64,000 nt of DNA. It comes from an uncultured Clostridia bacterium (GTDB lineage: Bacteria > Bacillota > Clostridia > Christensenellales > Aristaeellaceae). Position numbers and translations under genes: made by a program. Shown here in pieces: positions 34,674 to 43,314 of this stretch (positions within the stretch are counted from its first letter, which is position 1; every line of letters begins with the position of its first letter). The notes beneath the pieces are model-generated. The model was not told where the DNA came from and did not search any database. It saw only the letters and a program-made list of their open reading frames with translations. The DNA lies in the NCBI GenBank assembly GCA_934631985.1, contig CAKTYE010000002.1, forward strand, positions 1-64,000, in the 5' to 3' direction.

Positions 34674-36431
34674 ATGAATTGGGATTGGGATCTTTCTTAT
34701 CTTTATCAGAGCTTTGAGGATCCGTCCTTTGCCGCAGACCTTGCAGCGCTTCCTGAGCTGAATGCCCAGCTTGCCGAAGCCATCAAGACCGAGCTGCCTG
34801 CAAAAGAAAAGCTGGAAAAGCTGGTCAAGCTGGATAATACCCTGTCCAGCAAGCTGGATCGACTGTTCAGCTATTGCCAGCTGACACTTTCAGTGGATGC
34901 GACGAACACCACTGCCGGGCAGTATCTGGACAAGCTGGAAATGCTTTTTAACGACGTGAACCTCACCGAGAGCGCCATGACGCGCTATATTGGCAGCGTT
35001 GAGCATCTGGATGAGGTCATTGCTTCCTCCCCCATCCTGACGAAAATCGGCTTTTCCCTGCGCGAGGATGCCAAGAGCGCACACCATCTGATTCCCGAAA
35101 ACGTTGAGCCATGGATTCTGAAAATGCAGCTGAGCGGCGGCAATGCCTTTGCACAGCTGCGCGACAAGCTGGATGCCACCCATCTGGTGGATTACCGCGG
35201 CGAGGAGCTGCCTCTGTCTGCGGTGCGCGGCATGGCCTATGATCCCGACCCTGCCGTCCGCAAGGAAGCCTATGAGGCGGAAATCGCTTCCTACAAGAAA
35301 ATGGAGCTTCCCATGTCCTTCTGCCTGAATTCCATTAAGATGGAGGCTCGTACCCTTGCGGAAGCAGAGGGCTATGACAGTGTGCTGGACATGACGCTGG
35401 ATCACAGCCGCATGGATCGTGAAACGCTGGATGCCATGTGGACTGCCATTGTCGAGTATCTTCCCCATTTCCGCCGTTATCTGCGCGCAAAGGCAGCTTA
35501 CCTGGGTCATAAGGACGGTTTGCCCTTCTACGACCTGTTTGCCCCTGTTGGCAAGGCGGGAAAGACCTATACCGTTGAGGAAGCCCGCGCCAAGCTGGTA
35601 AGCGAAATGAGTAAATTTACTCCTGCCATGGGTGAATTTATTGATCAAGCCTTTGAAAACCGCTGGATCGATATGTTCCCCAAGGCCGGAAAGACAGGCG
35701 GCGCATTCTGCTCCAGCCAGCATTTTGCCAATCGCTCCAGCATTCTGACAAACTTCCAGGGCAGCTTCTCCGATGTCAGCACCCTGGCGCATGAGTTGGG
35801 CCATGCCTGGCACGCCCGTCAGATGGAAGGACTTCCGTTTGAGCTGACACACGAACCCATGCCGCTGGCAGAAACCGCTTCCATCTTTAACGAGACCATG
35901 CTCAGCCACCTTGTGCTGCGTGAAGCCGCGCCGGAAGCGCAGTTCTCGCTGCTGGAAAGCAGCCTGATGGAGGCAACACAGACGGTTGTGGACATCTACA
36001 GCCGGTATCTGTTTGAGTCTGAAGTGGTCGATACCCGCGCCGACCATAGCATGAGCGTTGCAGAGCTGAAGGATGCCATGCTGCGCGCACAGGAGGCTTC
36101 TTACGGAGATGGCCTGGACAAGAATGTCCGTCATCCCTATATGTGGGCCTGCAAGAGCCACTATTATTCTACCGGGCTGAACTTCTACAACTTCCCCTAT
36201 GCCTTCGGCCTGCTGTTCGGCAAGGGCGTTTTTGCGCAGTATCTGCAAAAGGGCGATGCCTTTGTGCCTGTGTATAATCAGCTTCTGCGTTCCTGCGGCA
36301 GCGATACGGTAGCCAATGTGGCGGCAAGTGTGGGCATCAATGTGCATAGCGTGGATTTCTGGCGTTCCTCGCTGGAGCTAATCCGTCAGGATATTGATAC
36401 CTTCTGCGCGCTTTGTGAGCAAATGAAGTGA
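34674..36431 (+). CDS. pepF: Oligoendopeptidase F-like M3 metallopeptidase
   Basis: The 585-residue M3B peptidase carries the zinc motif STLAHELGHAWHARQ (HExxH) with the third ligand in HEPMPLAETASIFNE. The N-terminal helical half and FCSSQHFANRSSILTNFQGSFSD are typical. It trims oligopeptides in the cytoplasm; no signal peptide is seen. AAAGGGAGG precedes the ATG, 30 bp past the PHP gene. Confidence 0.94.
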   Translation: MNWDWDLSYLYQSFEDPSFAADLAALPELNAQLAEAIKTELPAKEKLEKLVKLDNTLSSKLDRLFSYCQLTLSVDATNTTAGQYLDKLEMLFNDVNLTESAMTRYIGSVEHLDEVIASSPILTKIGFSLREDAKSAHHLIPENVEPWILKMQLSGGNAFAQLRDKLDATHLVDYRGEELPLSAVRGMAYDPDPAVRKEAYEAEIASYKKMELPMSFCLNSIKMEARTLAEAEGYDSVLDMTLDHSRMDRETLDAMWTAIVEYLPHFRRYLRAKAAYLGHKDGLPFYDLFAPVGKAGKTYTVEEARAKLVSEMSKFTPAMGEFIDQAFENRWIDMFPKAGKTGGAFCSSQHFANRSSILTNFQGSFSDVSTLAHELGHAWHARQMEGLPFELTHEPMPLAETASIFNETMLSHLVLREAAPEAQFSLLESSLMEATQTVVDIYSRYLFESEVVDTRADHSMSVAELKDAMLRAQEASYGDGLDKNVRHPYMWACKSHYYSTGLNFYNFPYAFGLLFGKGVFAQYLQKGDAFVPVYNQLLRSCGSDTVANVAASVGINVHSVDFWRSSLELIRQDIDTFCALCEQMK

Positions 36432-36491
36432 AGTATTTCCCGGATTTAGGGTGTGCTTCTAAATTTCCCAGGAAAAGCGAGGTGGATTCGC

Positions 36492-36848
36492 ATGACCCTG
36501 CAAGCATTCTACCAAACGATCCATGGCAATTATGACGAGCCTATGAGCCGCCTGCACAAAGAGCCGTTTCTGCTGAAATATGTCAAGCTCTATGCTCAGG
36601 ACACCACCTACCAGGAGCTGCTGAATGCGGTTGCCGCACAGGATTGGATGGAAGCGTTTCGCGCCGCTCATTCCCTGCGCGGCATCGCAGAGGCTCTTGG
36701 CCTGACCCCGCTCTATGAAACTACCCGCGATTTGACGGAAGCCCTGCGCGGTGACCGTCCGCTGACAGATGAGCGTCTGCTGCAGGCCGTGACTTCTGTA
36801 CAGGAGAGCATCCTTGCCGCTCTGGCGGAGTTGGATGCGGAAGACTGA
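36492..36848 (+). CDS. Stand-alone histidine phosphotransfer (HPt) protein
   Basis: At 118 residues this is an all-helical HPt domain: FLLKYVKLYAQD leads to AAHSLRGIAEALGL, with H60 as the phospho-accepting histidine. HPt proteins pass phosphate between response regulators in multi-step relays. No histidine kinase or receiver lies nearby. Start ATG 36492 follows GAGGTGG; the frame extends upstream but without a site. It ends the plus-strand unit before a strong terminator. The partner is unknown. Confidence 0.82.
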   Translation: MTLQAFYQTIHGNYDEPMSRLHKEPFLLKYVKLYAQDTTYQELLNAVAAQDWMEAFRAAHSLRGIAEALGLTPLYETTRDLTEALRGDRPLTDERLLQAVTSVQESILAALAELDAED

Positions 36849-36864
36849 TTTTTTCCTCATATGT

Positions 36865-36910
36865 AAAGCGCCCCGATGCACGGCATATGCCGCAAGCATC
36901 GGGGCGCTTT
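36865..36910. terminator. Strong bidirectional terminator
   Basis: AAAGCGCCCCGATGC (36865-36879) pairs perfectly with GCATCGGGGCGCTTT (36896-36910), followed by CTTATAT. It ends the HPt unit on plus and the peptidoglycan-binding gene on minus. Confidence 0.92.
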
Positions 36911-36928
36911 CTTATATATCTTCCTGAT

Positions 36929-38023
36929 TTAGCCTTGGGACTCTGCAACATCCTTGCTGACATAGTTCAGCATCAGCGTTTGCTCCTCCGGCTCCCAAAC
37001 ATAGGCTGCGCCGATCGCGTTTTCCAGAACCGCCGCACGCAGCAGCACCGTTCCATCTTCTGTGCAGCGCACGTCACCCGCTGCCAACGAAACAGCTTCA
37101 CCGTCTACAAGCAGCTCGGCCTGCGCAACATCGTTTCCATCATCCAGGCTCAGCGTCAGCTCCATGGTGTAGCCATCTGCCGACAAATGATAGGTATGCT
37201 CCTTTGTCTCATCCGGAGTCCAGCTCCAATTGTCCAGGCATTCCGCCAGCATAGCAATGTCCACCAGCGGCTCCTCCTCGGCATCTGTATACACAGGCAG
37301 AATCTGATCTACCGTCACGCCGTCCACCGTAATCAGCGTATGCAGCGCTTCACCACTGCCGTTGACAACCATCTTACTGTTCGGCTGAAGCGTAAGTGCA
37401 TTGTTTGCTGCCATGGGCGCTACATGTGTAGGCGCAGGCGTGTCCGTCACAGTTGCCAGCGTCCCAACGGTCTGCTGCGCATCTGTGTCTGTGGGAAGCG
37501 GTTCAGCCGTCTGCGTGGCCTCAGGCGTAGACGTTGCTTCCGGGGTAGGCGTTACAGCAGCAACAACCGTTTCGCTCTCAAACAGCACTGTCTGCGTCAC
37601 AGCGCCTGCCTGACCATCCTGCTGCAAGCCGTTGTAATACTGGAAGCGCTGCACGGCGCGGCGAGTCTGGTTACCATATACGCCATCTGCCTCTCCCGTC
37701 AAATAGCCCAGCTCGATCAAGCGTTCCTGTACCTTTTTCACACGGTCGCCCTTTGAACCCTGCTTCAGCAGACGGTAGGACGGGTTTGGCGACATGGTGG
37801 GCGCAGGCGCAGGGGTCAGCGTCGGCACAGGCGTAGGCGTTATGGTCGCAGCAACCTCAGGCGTTACTACCACAACATCCGTGGGCGCTTCCGTCGTGAC
37901 GATCTCTGTTAAGGCAGAGGGCGCTGGAGTCGCAGGCTCCGTTGGCGCAGGCGTAGGCGCACCCTGCACAGAGGTCGCAAAGGTCAGCGTCATGTAGAGC
38001 ATCAGGGTTTTCAGCAAATCCAT
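36929..38023 (-). CDS. Secreted Thr/Pro-rich peptidoglycan-binding protein
   Basis: This 364-residue exported protein has a signal peptide (MDLLKTLMLYMTLTFATSVQGA), a long Pro/Thr/Ala region (about 23-80), a PG_binding_1 domain (about 85-150, LLKQGSKGDRVKKVQERLIELGYLTGEADGVYG, then TRRAVQRFQ), a second Thr/Pro linker (about 155-200), and a C-terminal copper-amine-oxidase-N-like or stalk domain (about 210-355). It should bind the wall. It is last in a minus-strand unit with the zinc-ribbon protein (25-bp gap) and acyltransferase. The function beyond wall binding is unknown. Confidence 0.85.
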   Translation of the reverse strand: MDLLKTLMLYMTLTFATSVQGAPTPAPTEPATPAPSALTEIVTTEAPTDVVVVTPEVAATITPTPVPTLTPAPAPTMSPNPSYRLLKQGSKGDRVKKVQERLIELGYLTGEADGVYGNQTRRAVQRFQYYNGLQQDGQAGAVTQTVLFESETVVAAVTPTPEATSTPEATQTAEPLPTDTDAQQTVGTLATVTDTPAPTHVAPMAANNALTLQPNSKMVVNGSGEALHTLITVDGVTVDQILPVYTDAEEEPLVDIAMLAECLDNWSWTPDETKEHTYHLSADGYTMELTLSLDDGNDVAQAELLVDGEAVSLAAGDVRCTEDGTVLLRAAVLENAIGAAYVWEPEEQTLMLNYVSKDVAESQG

Positions 38024-38048
38024 CGTTATTTCTCCTTCCTTGTGGGCC

Positions 38049-38753
38049 TCACAGGTGCAGCTTACGCTTTAATTCACTGTTTAGGGCGCGATTGCGGTGA
38101 ATGACCATCAGCATGGCGGCAATGATCCCGCAGGGGATCATCACAAAGGGCGACCAGGTGACCCGCACCTGGCTTGTGAGCGTTACGGTGATCAGCAGGT
38201 CCGTGGTCAATGCAACCACGCAGACCAGCAAAAGCGCCACTGCCGCGATGCCCAGTCCACGCAGAATATGCTGATGTATGCTGGCAGCCATTGCAAGCAG
38301 CATCACCCCCAGCAGCAACAGCACCGGGAATACCACCGTGCGAAACCACATTCCCCCGCTCATGGCCTCGACCATCCAAAGGTACAGGCAGAGGGCCGTA
38401 TCATCCACCACCACCGACCAGAAGAACGGATTCTTCCGGCACATGACCGGCGGCAGAACCGCCAGGAAGATCATGCCGAACGCACCCATCGGATAAGGCG
38501 ACCAGGTGCAGCACCCATTCGCCAACAGATCAATAAACAGGCAGATCAGCGCAGGCACTGCCAACAATATCGCCGCCAAGGCCAGTGTTGTGCCGGGATT
38601 GATGTCGAGCCGCTGCTCGCGCACCCGTATCGGGAATTCCTTGGGTGCCGTTGGATCATAAGGTGTAACCGGGTCCACCACCGGGGTATTGCACAGCGGA
38701 CAGCGAGCCTCGGACGGCGCCAGCTTCACGCCGCAATGGACACAATAGGACAT
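38049..38753 (-). CDS. Zinc-ribbon membrane protein, DUF6320-like
   Basis: The 234-residue protein begins with a four-cysteine zinc ribbon (MSYCVHCGVKLAPSEARCPLCNTPV; C4, C7, C18, C21) then six or so membrane helices (about 55-220) and a basic tail. Proteins of this layout are often found beside 'alcohol acetyltransferase' genes, as here, where the acyltransferase ends 6 bp upstream. It may be a partner or regulator of that enzyme. No function is established that I can name. Confidence 0.75.
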   Translation of the reverse strand: MSYCVHCGVKLAPSEARCPLCNTPVVDPVTPYDPTAPKEFPIRVREQRLDINPGTTLALAAILLAVPALICLFIDLLANGCCTWSPYPMGAFGMIFLAVLPPVMCRKNPFFWSVVVDDTALCLYLWMVEAMSGGMWFRTVVFPVLLLLGVMLLAMAASIHQHILRGLGIAAVALLLVCVVALTTDLLITVTLTSQVRVTWSPFVMIPCGIIAAMLMVIHRNRALNSELKRKLHL

Positions 38754-38759
38754 GGCTTT

Positions 38760-40046
38760 TCACTCCTGATTGCTAGATACACGCACGGGGATCCCATGCT
38801 CCACCAGAAAGCACAGCACGTTGCGCTCAAAATCCGCTTCCACAATGTCGCGGGTAAACGTCAGGCAAAGGTTGTCATCCAGGCTGACCGCCGCGCAATT
38901 GCTGCGATAAGAGCTGGATGCGCTCAGCATCATCTCTGCGCGCTCCACCTGCTCCCGCATGGCGGCAGGCAGCTTGATCGGCCCAACGTTCGTCAGCGTT
39001 GTGGTGAACAGCCGCTCCCCTACACGATGATAAACGAATGACAGCACAAAATTCTTCAATGGCAATGGACACAACCGCACCAGCAGATTCCGCTCGGAAG
39101 CGACATTGGTCGCAATGCCTGAAAAAAGGAACTTCGGGTTCATCCAGTAGCGCAGCGCATGATGAATCAGCTGCACGGTTTCCTCAAAGGTGTAGTGCCC
39201 CAACTTTGGATCAATGCCTACATTGACATAGAATGCAAAATTGCGCACCGTTCTTGTGTCAATAAATTTGCGCATATTGACAGGCACGGAGACCTTCACC
39301 GGCATACGGCGCTGACGATTTCCTGCCTGCTGCGTCTGCCACAATGTGTAGATCATCACGGCCGTCAGGTATTCTGTGATAGTCGCGCCATACTGGGCAG
39401 CCTGCGCCTTCACAGCCTTTACTGATACTTCCGCCAGAATAACATGCAGCGTGTGCGGCGGTTCCGGCGTACCGGGCATCTGATAAGCCGCGTCTTCCTT
39501 TCGGCTGGCATGAACGCCGTCCAGCGGGATCCGCCGATAAGCGTCCTCGGTTTCATCCGGCGCAGGCATTTCCTGCGGATCCAGCACCCCCGCTTCACAG
39601 GGAATAGGAATGCCGCACAGCCGTAAATACTGCGCGACGACCGCCTTCAAAAAGATCAGTCCGCCTGTACCGTCCGCCAGTGCATGGAACATCTCCAGCG
39701 AGATGCGGCGCTGACCATACTTGACCCGAAAAAGATAGCCGCTGTTTTCCCCAAACCGAAGGGGTGGGCAGGGATGCCCTATATCCTCTGCCACCTGAAA
39801 ATGCGCCTCCAGCGTTTCCAGATAATACCAGAAAAGCCCCTTTCTCAGGCGTACACGAAAGGCAGGAAAGCGCGGCAGCACCTGATTGACCGCCGTTTCC
39901 AGCTTTTCCGCGCAAACAGGCTCCTTCATCACGAAGGAAAGACGAAACATGCTTGTCCACTGCGCGCTGGCAATGGCAGGATAGAGCTTCGCGGCGTTAT
40001 CCAGACGAAACCATGGACGCGGGCCATGCTGCGTTTTTGGGGCCAC
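38760..40046 (-). CDS. Condensation-fold acyltransferase (alcohol acetyltransferase family)
   Basis: The 428-residue product belongs to the BAHD/condensation superfamily: the catalytic motif H-x-x-x-D is present as FHALADGTGG (H121, D125), and the second half has VPVNMRKFI and the FTTTLTNVGPIKLP strand near the channel. Such enzymes join an activated acyl group to an alcohol or amine. There is no carrier-protein or adenylation domain nearby, so this is not a classical NRPS. The start is GTG with AGGAGGTGA upstream. It faces an HSL-type hydrolase across a divergent promoter. The substrate is unknown. Confidence 0.8.
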   Translation of the reverse strand: MAPKTQHGPRPWFRLDNAAKLYPAIASAQWTSMFRLSFVMKEPVCAEKLETAVNQVLPRFPAFRVRLRKGLFWYYLETLEAHFQVAEDIGHPCPPLRFGENSGYLFRVKYGQRRISLEMFHALADGTGGLIFLKAVVAQYLRLCGIPIPCEAGVLDPQEMPAPDETEDAYRRIPLDGVHASRKEDAAYQMPGTPEPPHTLHVILAEVSVKAVKAQAAQYGATITEYLTAVMIYTLWQTQQAGNRQRRMPVKVSVPVNMRKFIDTRTVRNFAFYVNVGIDPKLGHYTFEETVQLIHHALRYWMNPKFLFSGIATNVASERNLLVRLCPLPLKNFVLSFVYHRVGERLFTTTLTNVGPIKLPAAMREQVERAEMMLSASSSYRSNCAAVSLDDNLCLTFTRDIVEADFERNVLCFLVEHGIPVRVSSNQE

Positions 40047-40071
40047 GAACCATCACCTCCTGCATTTTTGT

Positions 40072-40100
40072 ATTATAGCATAAACCCCTTCATTTTGCAC
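40072..40100 (-). promoter_or_regulatory. Promoter of the acyltransferase unit
   Basis: A perfect minus-strand TATAAT (40077-40072) lies about 26 bases before the GTG start. The -35 region is weak (TGCAAA-like), so an activator may be needed. Confidence 0.55.
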
Positions 40101-40130
40101 GGAAAATTCCCGAAAGCGCATCGGCAGTTC

Positions 40131-40159
40131 TTGACCCTCCGGAAACAAGCGTGTACAAT
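40131..40159 (+). promoter_or_regulatory. Promoter of the hydrolase-sdaAB-sdaAA unit
   Basis: TTGACC (40131-40136), 17 bp, TACAAT (40154-40159). It fires away from the acyltransferase promoter, about 55 bp apart, so shared control of the two units is possible. Confidence 0.7.
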
Positions 40160-40189
40160 GATACCATCTGAAAGAAGGAGTGAGACGCT

Positions 40190-41134
40190 TTGCCCAGCTT
40201 GAAAAGCAAACTGGTTCTCGGCACGCTTCGGACGGGAAAAGGCTTCTTTTCGCGCATCGGCGATTCGCTTATGCAATCCGTCCATCTGCCGGATCATGTT
40301 ATTTCTGAGCTGCCGCTTGGGGGCCTGCGCAGCGAGTCCCTGCCCGTGCCGGGTATCCCCGCCTTGATGCTTACCCCTGAGGGCGATTATGCGGAGGATC
40401 GGCTTATTCTGCACTGCCATGGCGGTGCTTATGTTTCCGGGCGGCTCGTGCAAGCAAAGGCCATTGCAGCGCTGGTGTGCGGTGCGGCGCATATTCGTAC
40501 CGTGACCTTTGCCTATCGCCTTGCGCCTGAATATCCCTACCCTGCTGCGGTAGAGGATGCGCTGACTGTATGGGATACCCTGATGGCGCAGGGATTTGCT
40601 CCAGAAAAGATCACGCTTGTAGGTGAAAGCGCAGGCGGCAATTTATGCCTTGCCCTTTGTCAACGTCTGCGCACACAGGGACGAAAGCTCCCTGCGGGGC
40701 TGGCGCTCTTATCCCCCTGGGCCGATTTACAGCAAACCGGCCCCAGCTATGAAGCCTTAAAGGATGTAGACGCTACACTGTCTGCGCCGGGACTGATGCA
40801 AAGCGCATTGGATTATGCAGGCGGCAATGCAGCATTACTGAAGTCTCCCATGCTTTCCCCCGTGCTGGCAGATTTCACAGGCTTCCCGCCCACGCAGATC
40901 CACGTTGGTACCGCCGAACTGCTGCTCAGCGACTCCGAGCTGCTGTCCGAGGCCATGCGCCGCGATGGCGCTGCGGTGCAGCTGATCCGCTGGGCGGGCA
41001 TGTGCCATGTATTCCAAATGTTTGGCTTCCCGGAGAGCAGAGAATCACTGCGCCAGGTCGGCTGTTTTCTCCGGGAACGTCTGCAAATGTGTGAGCTGGC
41101 AGCAGAAAGGTCGGAAGCGCATGGATCTATTTGA
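40190..41134 (+). CDS. HSL-family alpha/beta hydrolase (esterase/lipase)
   Basis: The 314-residue protein has the hormone-sensitive-lipase oxyanion motif HGGA (77-80 in LHCHGGAYVSG), the nucleophile elbow GESAGG (S147), a late acidic residue in LLLSDSELL (about D248) and H273 in GMCHVFQMF. It should cleave short acyl esters in the cytoplasm. The start is TTG with AAGGAG 9 bases upstream. It overlaps sdaAB by 14 bases and faces an acyltransferase, so it may undo or complement that enzyme's ester product. This link is inferred. Confidence 0.87.
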   Translation: MPSLKSKLVLGTLRTGKGFFSRIGDSLMQSVHLPDHVISELPLGGLRSESLPVPGIPALMLTPEGDYAEDRLILHCHGGAYVSGRLVQAKAIAALVCGAAHIRTVTFAYRLAPEYPYPAAVEDALTVWDTLMAQGFAPEKITLVGESAGGNLCLALCQRLRTQGRKLPAGLALLSPWADLQQTGPSYEALKDVDATLSAPGLMQSALDYAGGNAALLKSPMLSPVLADFTGFPPTQIHVGTAELLLSDSELLSEAMRRDGAAVQLIRWAGMCHVFQMFGFPESRESLRQVGCFLRERLQMCELAAERSEAHGSI

Positions 41135-41786
41135 TATTATCGGTCCTGTCATGATTGGCCCCAGCAGCTCCCACACGGCTGGCGCGGCGCGCATTGGCTT
41201 GACCGCTCGTCTGCTGCTGGGGCAGCCGCCTGTGACTGCAAGGATCGGCTTTCACGGCTCTTTTTCCAAAACATGGAAAGGCCATGGAACAGATCGTGCC
41301 ATCGTTGGCGGACTGCTTGGCATGGCTGTGGATGATCCCCGCCTGCGTGATTCACTGGCGTTAGCTCAACAGGAAGGGTTGGAGCTGCACTTTGAGACGA
41401 TCACACTGCGTGGTGTGCACCCGAATACGGTGCAATTGACGCTGCAGGGCCGAAACGGCGCACAACTGGAGCTGGAAGCTGCTTCCGTGGGCGGCGGCAA
41501 TATCGACATCACGCGCCTGGGCGGCATGAACGTGGACTTTTCCGGCAAGGAAAATACGCTCATTATTCATCATCGGGATACCCCGGGCATGATCGCGCGC
41601 GTGACCAGCTGCCTTGCCAGTCAACAGGTGAACATTGCCACCATGCAGGTCTTTCGGCGCCATGCAGGCGCTGAAGCCGTCATGGTGCTGGAGCTGGACA
41701 GCCCGCTAACCTGCACCATGTTGGATGAGCTTCGCGCCATACATGGGATTCAGGATGCAACATTTCTGGCAAGGAGGGAGCCGTAA
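41121..41786 (+). CDS. sdaAB: L-serine dehydratase, iron-sulfur-dependent, beta subunit
   Basis: The 221-residue beta subunit has the signature GPVMIGPSSSHTAGAARIG and a C-terminal ACT domain (about 145-215, HHRDTPGMIARVTSCLASQQVNI). With SdaAA it turns L-serine into pyruvate and ammonia. It starts inside the end of the hydrolase gene and its stop shares a base with the sdaAA ATG, so all three genes are translationally coupled. Confidence 0.95.
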   Translation: MDLFDIIGPVMIGPSSSHTAGAARIGLTARLLLGQPPVTARIGFHGSFSKTWKGHGTDRAIVGGLLGMAVDDPRLRDSLALAQQEGLELHFETITLRGVHPNTVQLTLQGRNGAQLELEAASVGGGNIDITRLGGMNVDFSGKENTLIIHHRDTPGMIARVTSCLASQQVNIATMQVFRRHAGAEAVMVLELDSPLTCTMLDELRAIHGIQDATFLARREP

Positions 41787-42643
41787 TGGATCATACGCTG
41801 CAAGAATGGCTGCGTCTTGCCTCTGCCAGCGGAGATTGGGCCAAAGCCGCCATACAGGCGCAGCATGAAGAAACACGTCGTTCTCCTGAGGAGATTCGCA
41901 CCGTCATGCGCAGTCACTGGCATGACATGCAGCAGGCTATTCAGACTGGCATGGATGCGCAGCTTCGCTCCGTCTCCGGGCTGAGCGGCGGACAGGCGGT
42001 CAAGCTGCTGGCACGGGTGCAAAGCAGCAAGGCGCTGTCCGGAACGCTGCTGGGAAAGGCGGAGGCCTACGCGCTTGCAACTGCGGAAAGCAACGCCTGC
42101 ATGGGCAAGATCGTCGCTGCACCTACTGCCGGAGCCTGCGGCATCCTTCCCGGCCTGCTGCAAGCCATGATGGAAGAAAAGCAGATCGACGAAGAAAAGC
42201 TTGTTGACGCGCTGTTTGTTGCTGCTGCGGTAGGTGAAGCTATCGCCTGTCAGGCAAGCATCTCCGGCGCAGAAGGCGGCTGCCAGGCGGAATGCGGCAG
42301 CGCGGCTTCCATGGCGGCGGCAGCCTTGGTCTATCTGGAGGGCGGCACTCCTGAGCAAAGCGCTTCTGCTGCGGCCTTCGCGCTGATGAACCTGCTGGGC
42401 CTTGTATGCGATCCTGTTGGCGGTCTGGTGGAGGTTCCCTGTGTTTACCGCAATGTGGGCGCTGTTGGCATCGCTATCACCGCTGCGGAAATGGCACTGT
42501 CCGGCATCGTATGCCCCATTCAGCCGGACGAAGTAATCCTTGCCATGAAGGAGGTTGGCGATGCACTTCCTGCCTCCCTGCGTGAAACGGGTGAAGGTGG
42601 CTGTGCAGCATGCCCAAGTATCAAGTGTAAGCTGCACTTTTAA
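41786..42643 (+). CDS. sdaAA: L-serine dehydratase, iron-sulfur-dependent, alpha subunit
   Basis: The 285-residue catalytic subunit holds the cysteines that bind the [4Fe-4S] cluster: NACMGKIVAAPTAGACG, EGGCQAECGS and VCDPVGGLVEVPC. The cluster is oxygen-sensitive, which fits an anaerobe. A cysteine-rich tail (ETGEGGCAACPSIKC) follows. TAATG overlap couples it to sdaAB. A strong terminator follows at once. Confidence 0.95.
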   Translation: MDHTLQEWLRLASASGDWAKAAIQAQHEETRRSPEEIRTVMRSHWHDMQQAIQTGMDAQLRSVSGLSGGQAVKLLARVQSSKALSGTLLGKAEAYALATAESNACMGKIVAAPTAGACGILPGLLQAMMEEKQIDEEKLVDALFVAAAVGEAIACQASISGAEGGCQAECGSAASMAAAALVYLEGGTPEQSASAAAFALMNLLGLVCDPVGGLVEVPCVYRNVGAVGIAITAAEMALSGIVCPIQPDEVILAMKEVGDALPASLRETGEGGCAACPSIKCKLHF

Positions 42644-42652
42644 TCAGAAAAG

Positions 42653-42695
42653 AAAAAGCGATTGGAACGAATTGAAACCGTTCCAATCGCTTTTT
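42653..42695. terminator. Bidirectional terminator between sdaAA and engB
   Basis: AAAAAGCGATTGGAACG and CGTTCCAATCGCTTTTT form a 17-bp perfect stem with a 9-base loop, ending convergent units. Confidence 0.93.
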
Positions 42696-42704
42696 AGGTA
42701 CGCC

Positions 42705-43304
42705 TTATGCTTCGATTTCTTCTGTTGTGACCTTTTCCAACAGTGCCAGCAGATCTTCGCGCCCCGTATCGTCCTCGCTGGACCAGCAGATGATCTGCCA
42801 GGGCTGCACCAGCAAAGCACGGCAGATCGGCGCAAGCTGCTTTTGACGCGCCCCGCGGGTGATCTTATCCGCCTTTGTTGCAACCACTGTAAACGGAATG
42901 TCCATTTGGCGCAGAAACTGGTTCATGGTAACGTCGTCCTCCGTGGGCGCGTGACGAATATCCACCAAATGCAGCACATGGCACAGCTCATCAGAGGTTT
43001 CAAAGTAGCGCTGCATCATTTCGCCCCACCGCAGCTTTTCCTGCTTGTCCACCTTCGCAAAGCCATAACCCGGCAGATCGATCAGGTGAAAGGCATTGTT
43101 CAGCAGAAAGACGTTGATAAGCCGCGTTTTGCCGGGGGTCGAGCTGGTGCGCGCCAGCTTGTTGCGGCGGCAGAGCCGATTGATCAGGCTGCTTTTCCCC
43201 ACGTTGGATTTTCCGCAGATAGCCACCTGACGCAGCCCCGCGCCGGCAAAGCCATCCGTATAGTTCGCCATGGATGTAATAAATTCCGCCGATTTGATCT
43301 CCAT
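42705..43304 (-). CDS. engB: Ribosome biogenesis GTP-binding protein EngB (YsxC/YihA)
   Basis: The 199-residue GTPase has G1 GKSNVGKSS (31-39), G2/G3 TPGKTRLIN and [10 protein letters not shown], and G4 TKAD. It supports 50S assembly and is usually essential. ATG 43304 follows AAGGAG and sits 10 bp past the lon stop. The lonB-lonA-engB order is that of Bacillus. Confidence 0.95.
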   Translation of the reverse strand: MEIKSAEFITSMANYTDGFAGAGLRQVAICGKSNVGKSSLINRLCRRNKLARTSSTPGKTRLINVFLLNNAFHLIDLPGYGFAKVDKQEKLRWGEMMQRYFETSDELCHVLHLVDIRHAPTEDDVTMNQFLRQMDIPFTVVATKADKITRGARQKQLAPICRALLVQPWQIICWSSEDDTGREDLLALLEKVTTEEIEA

Positions 43305-43314
43305 CGGTGTCTCC

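Noticed and set aside
38760..42643. A nonribosomal peptide synthesis cluster, suggested by the condensation-fold enzyme
   Set aside because: No adenylation, carrier or thioesterase modules are present; the neighbours are a zinc-ribbon protein, a hydrolase and serine dehydratase.
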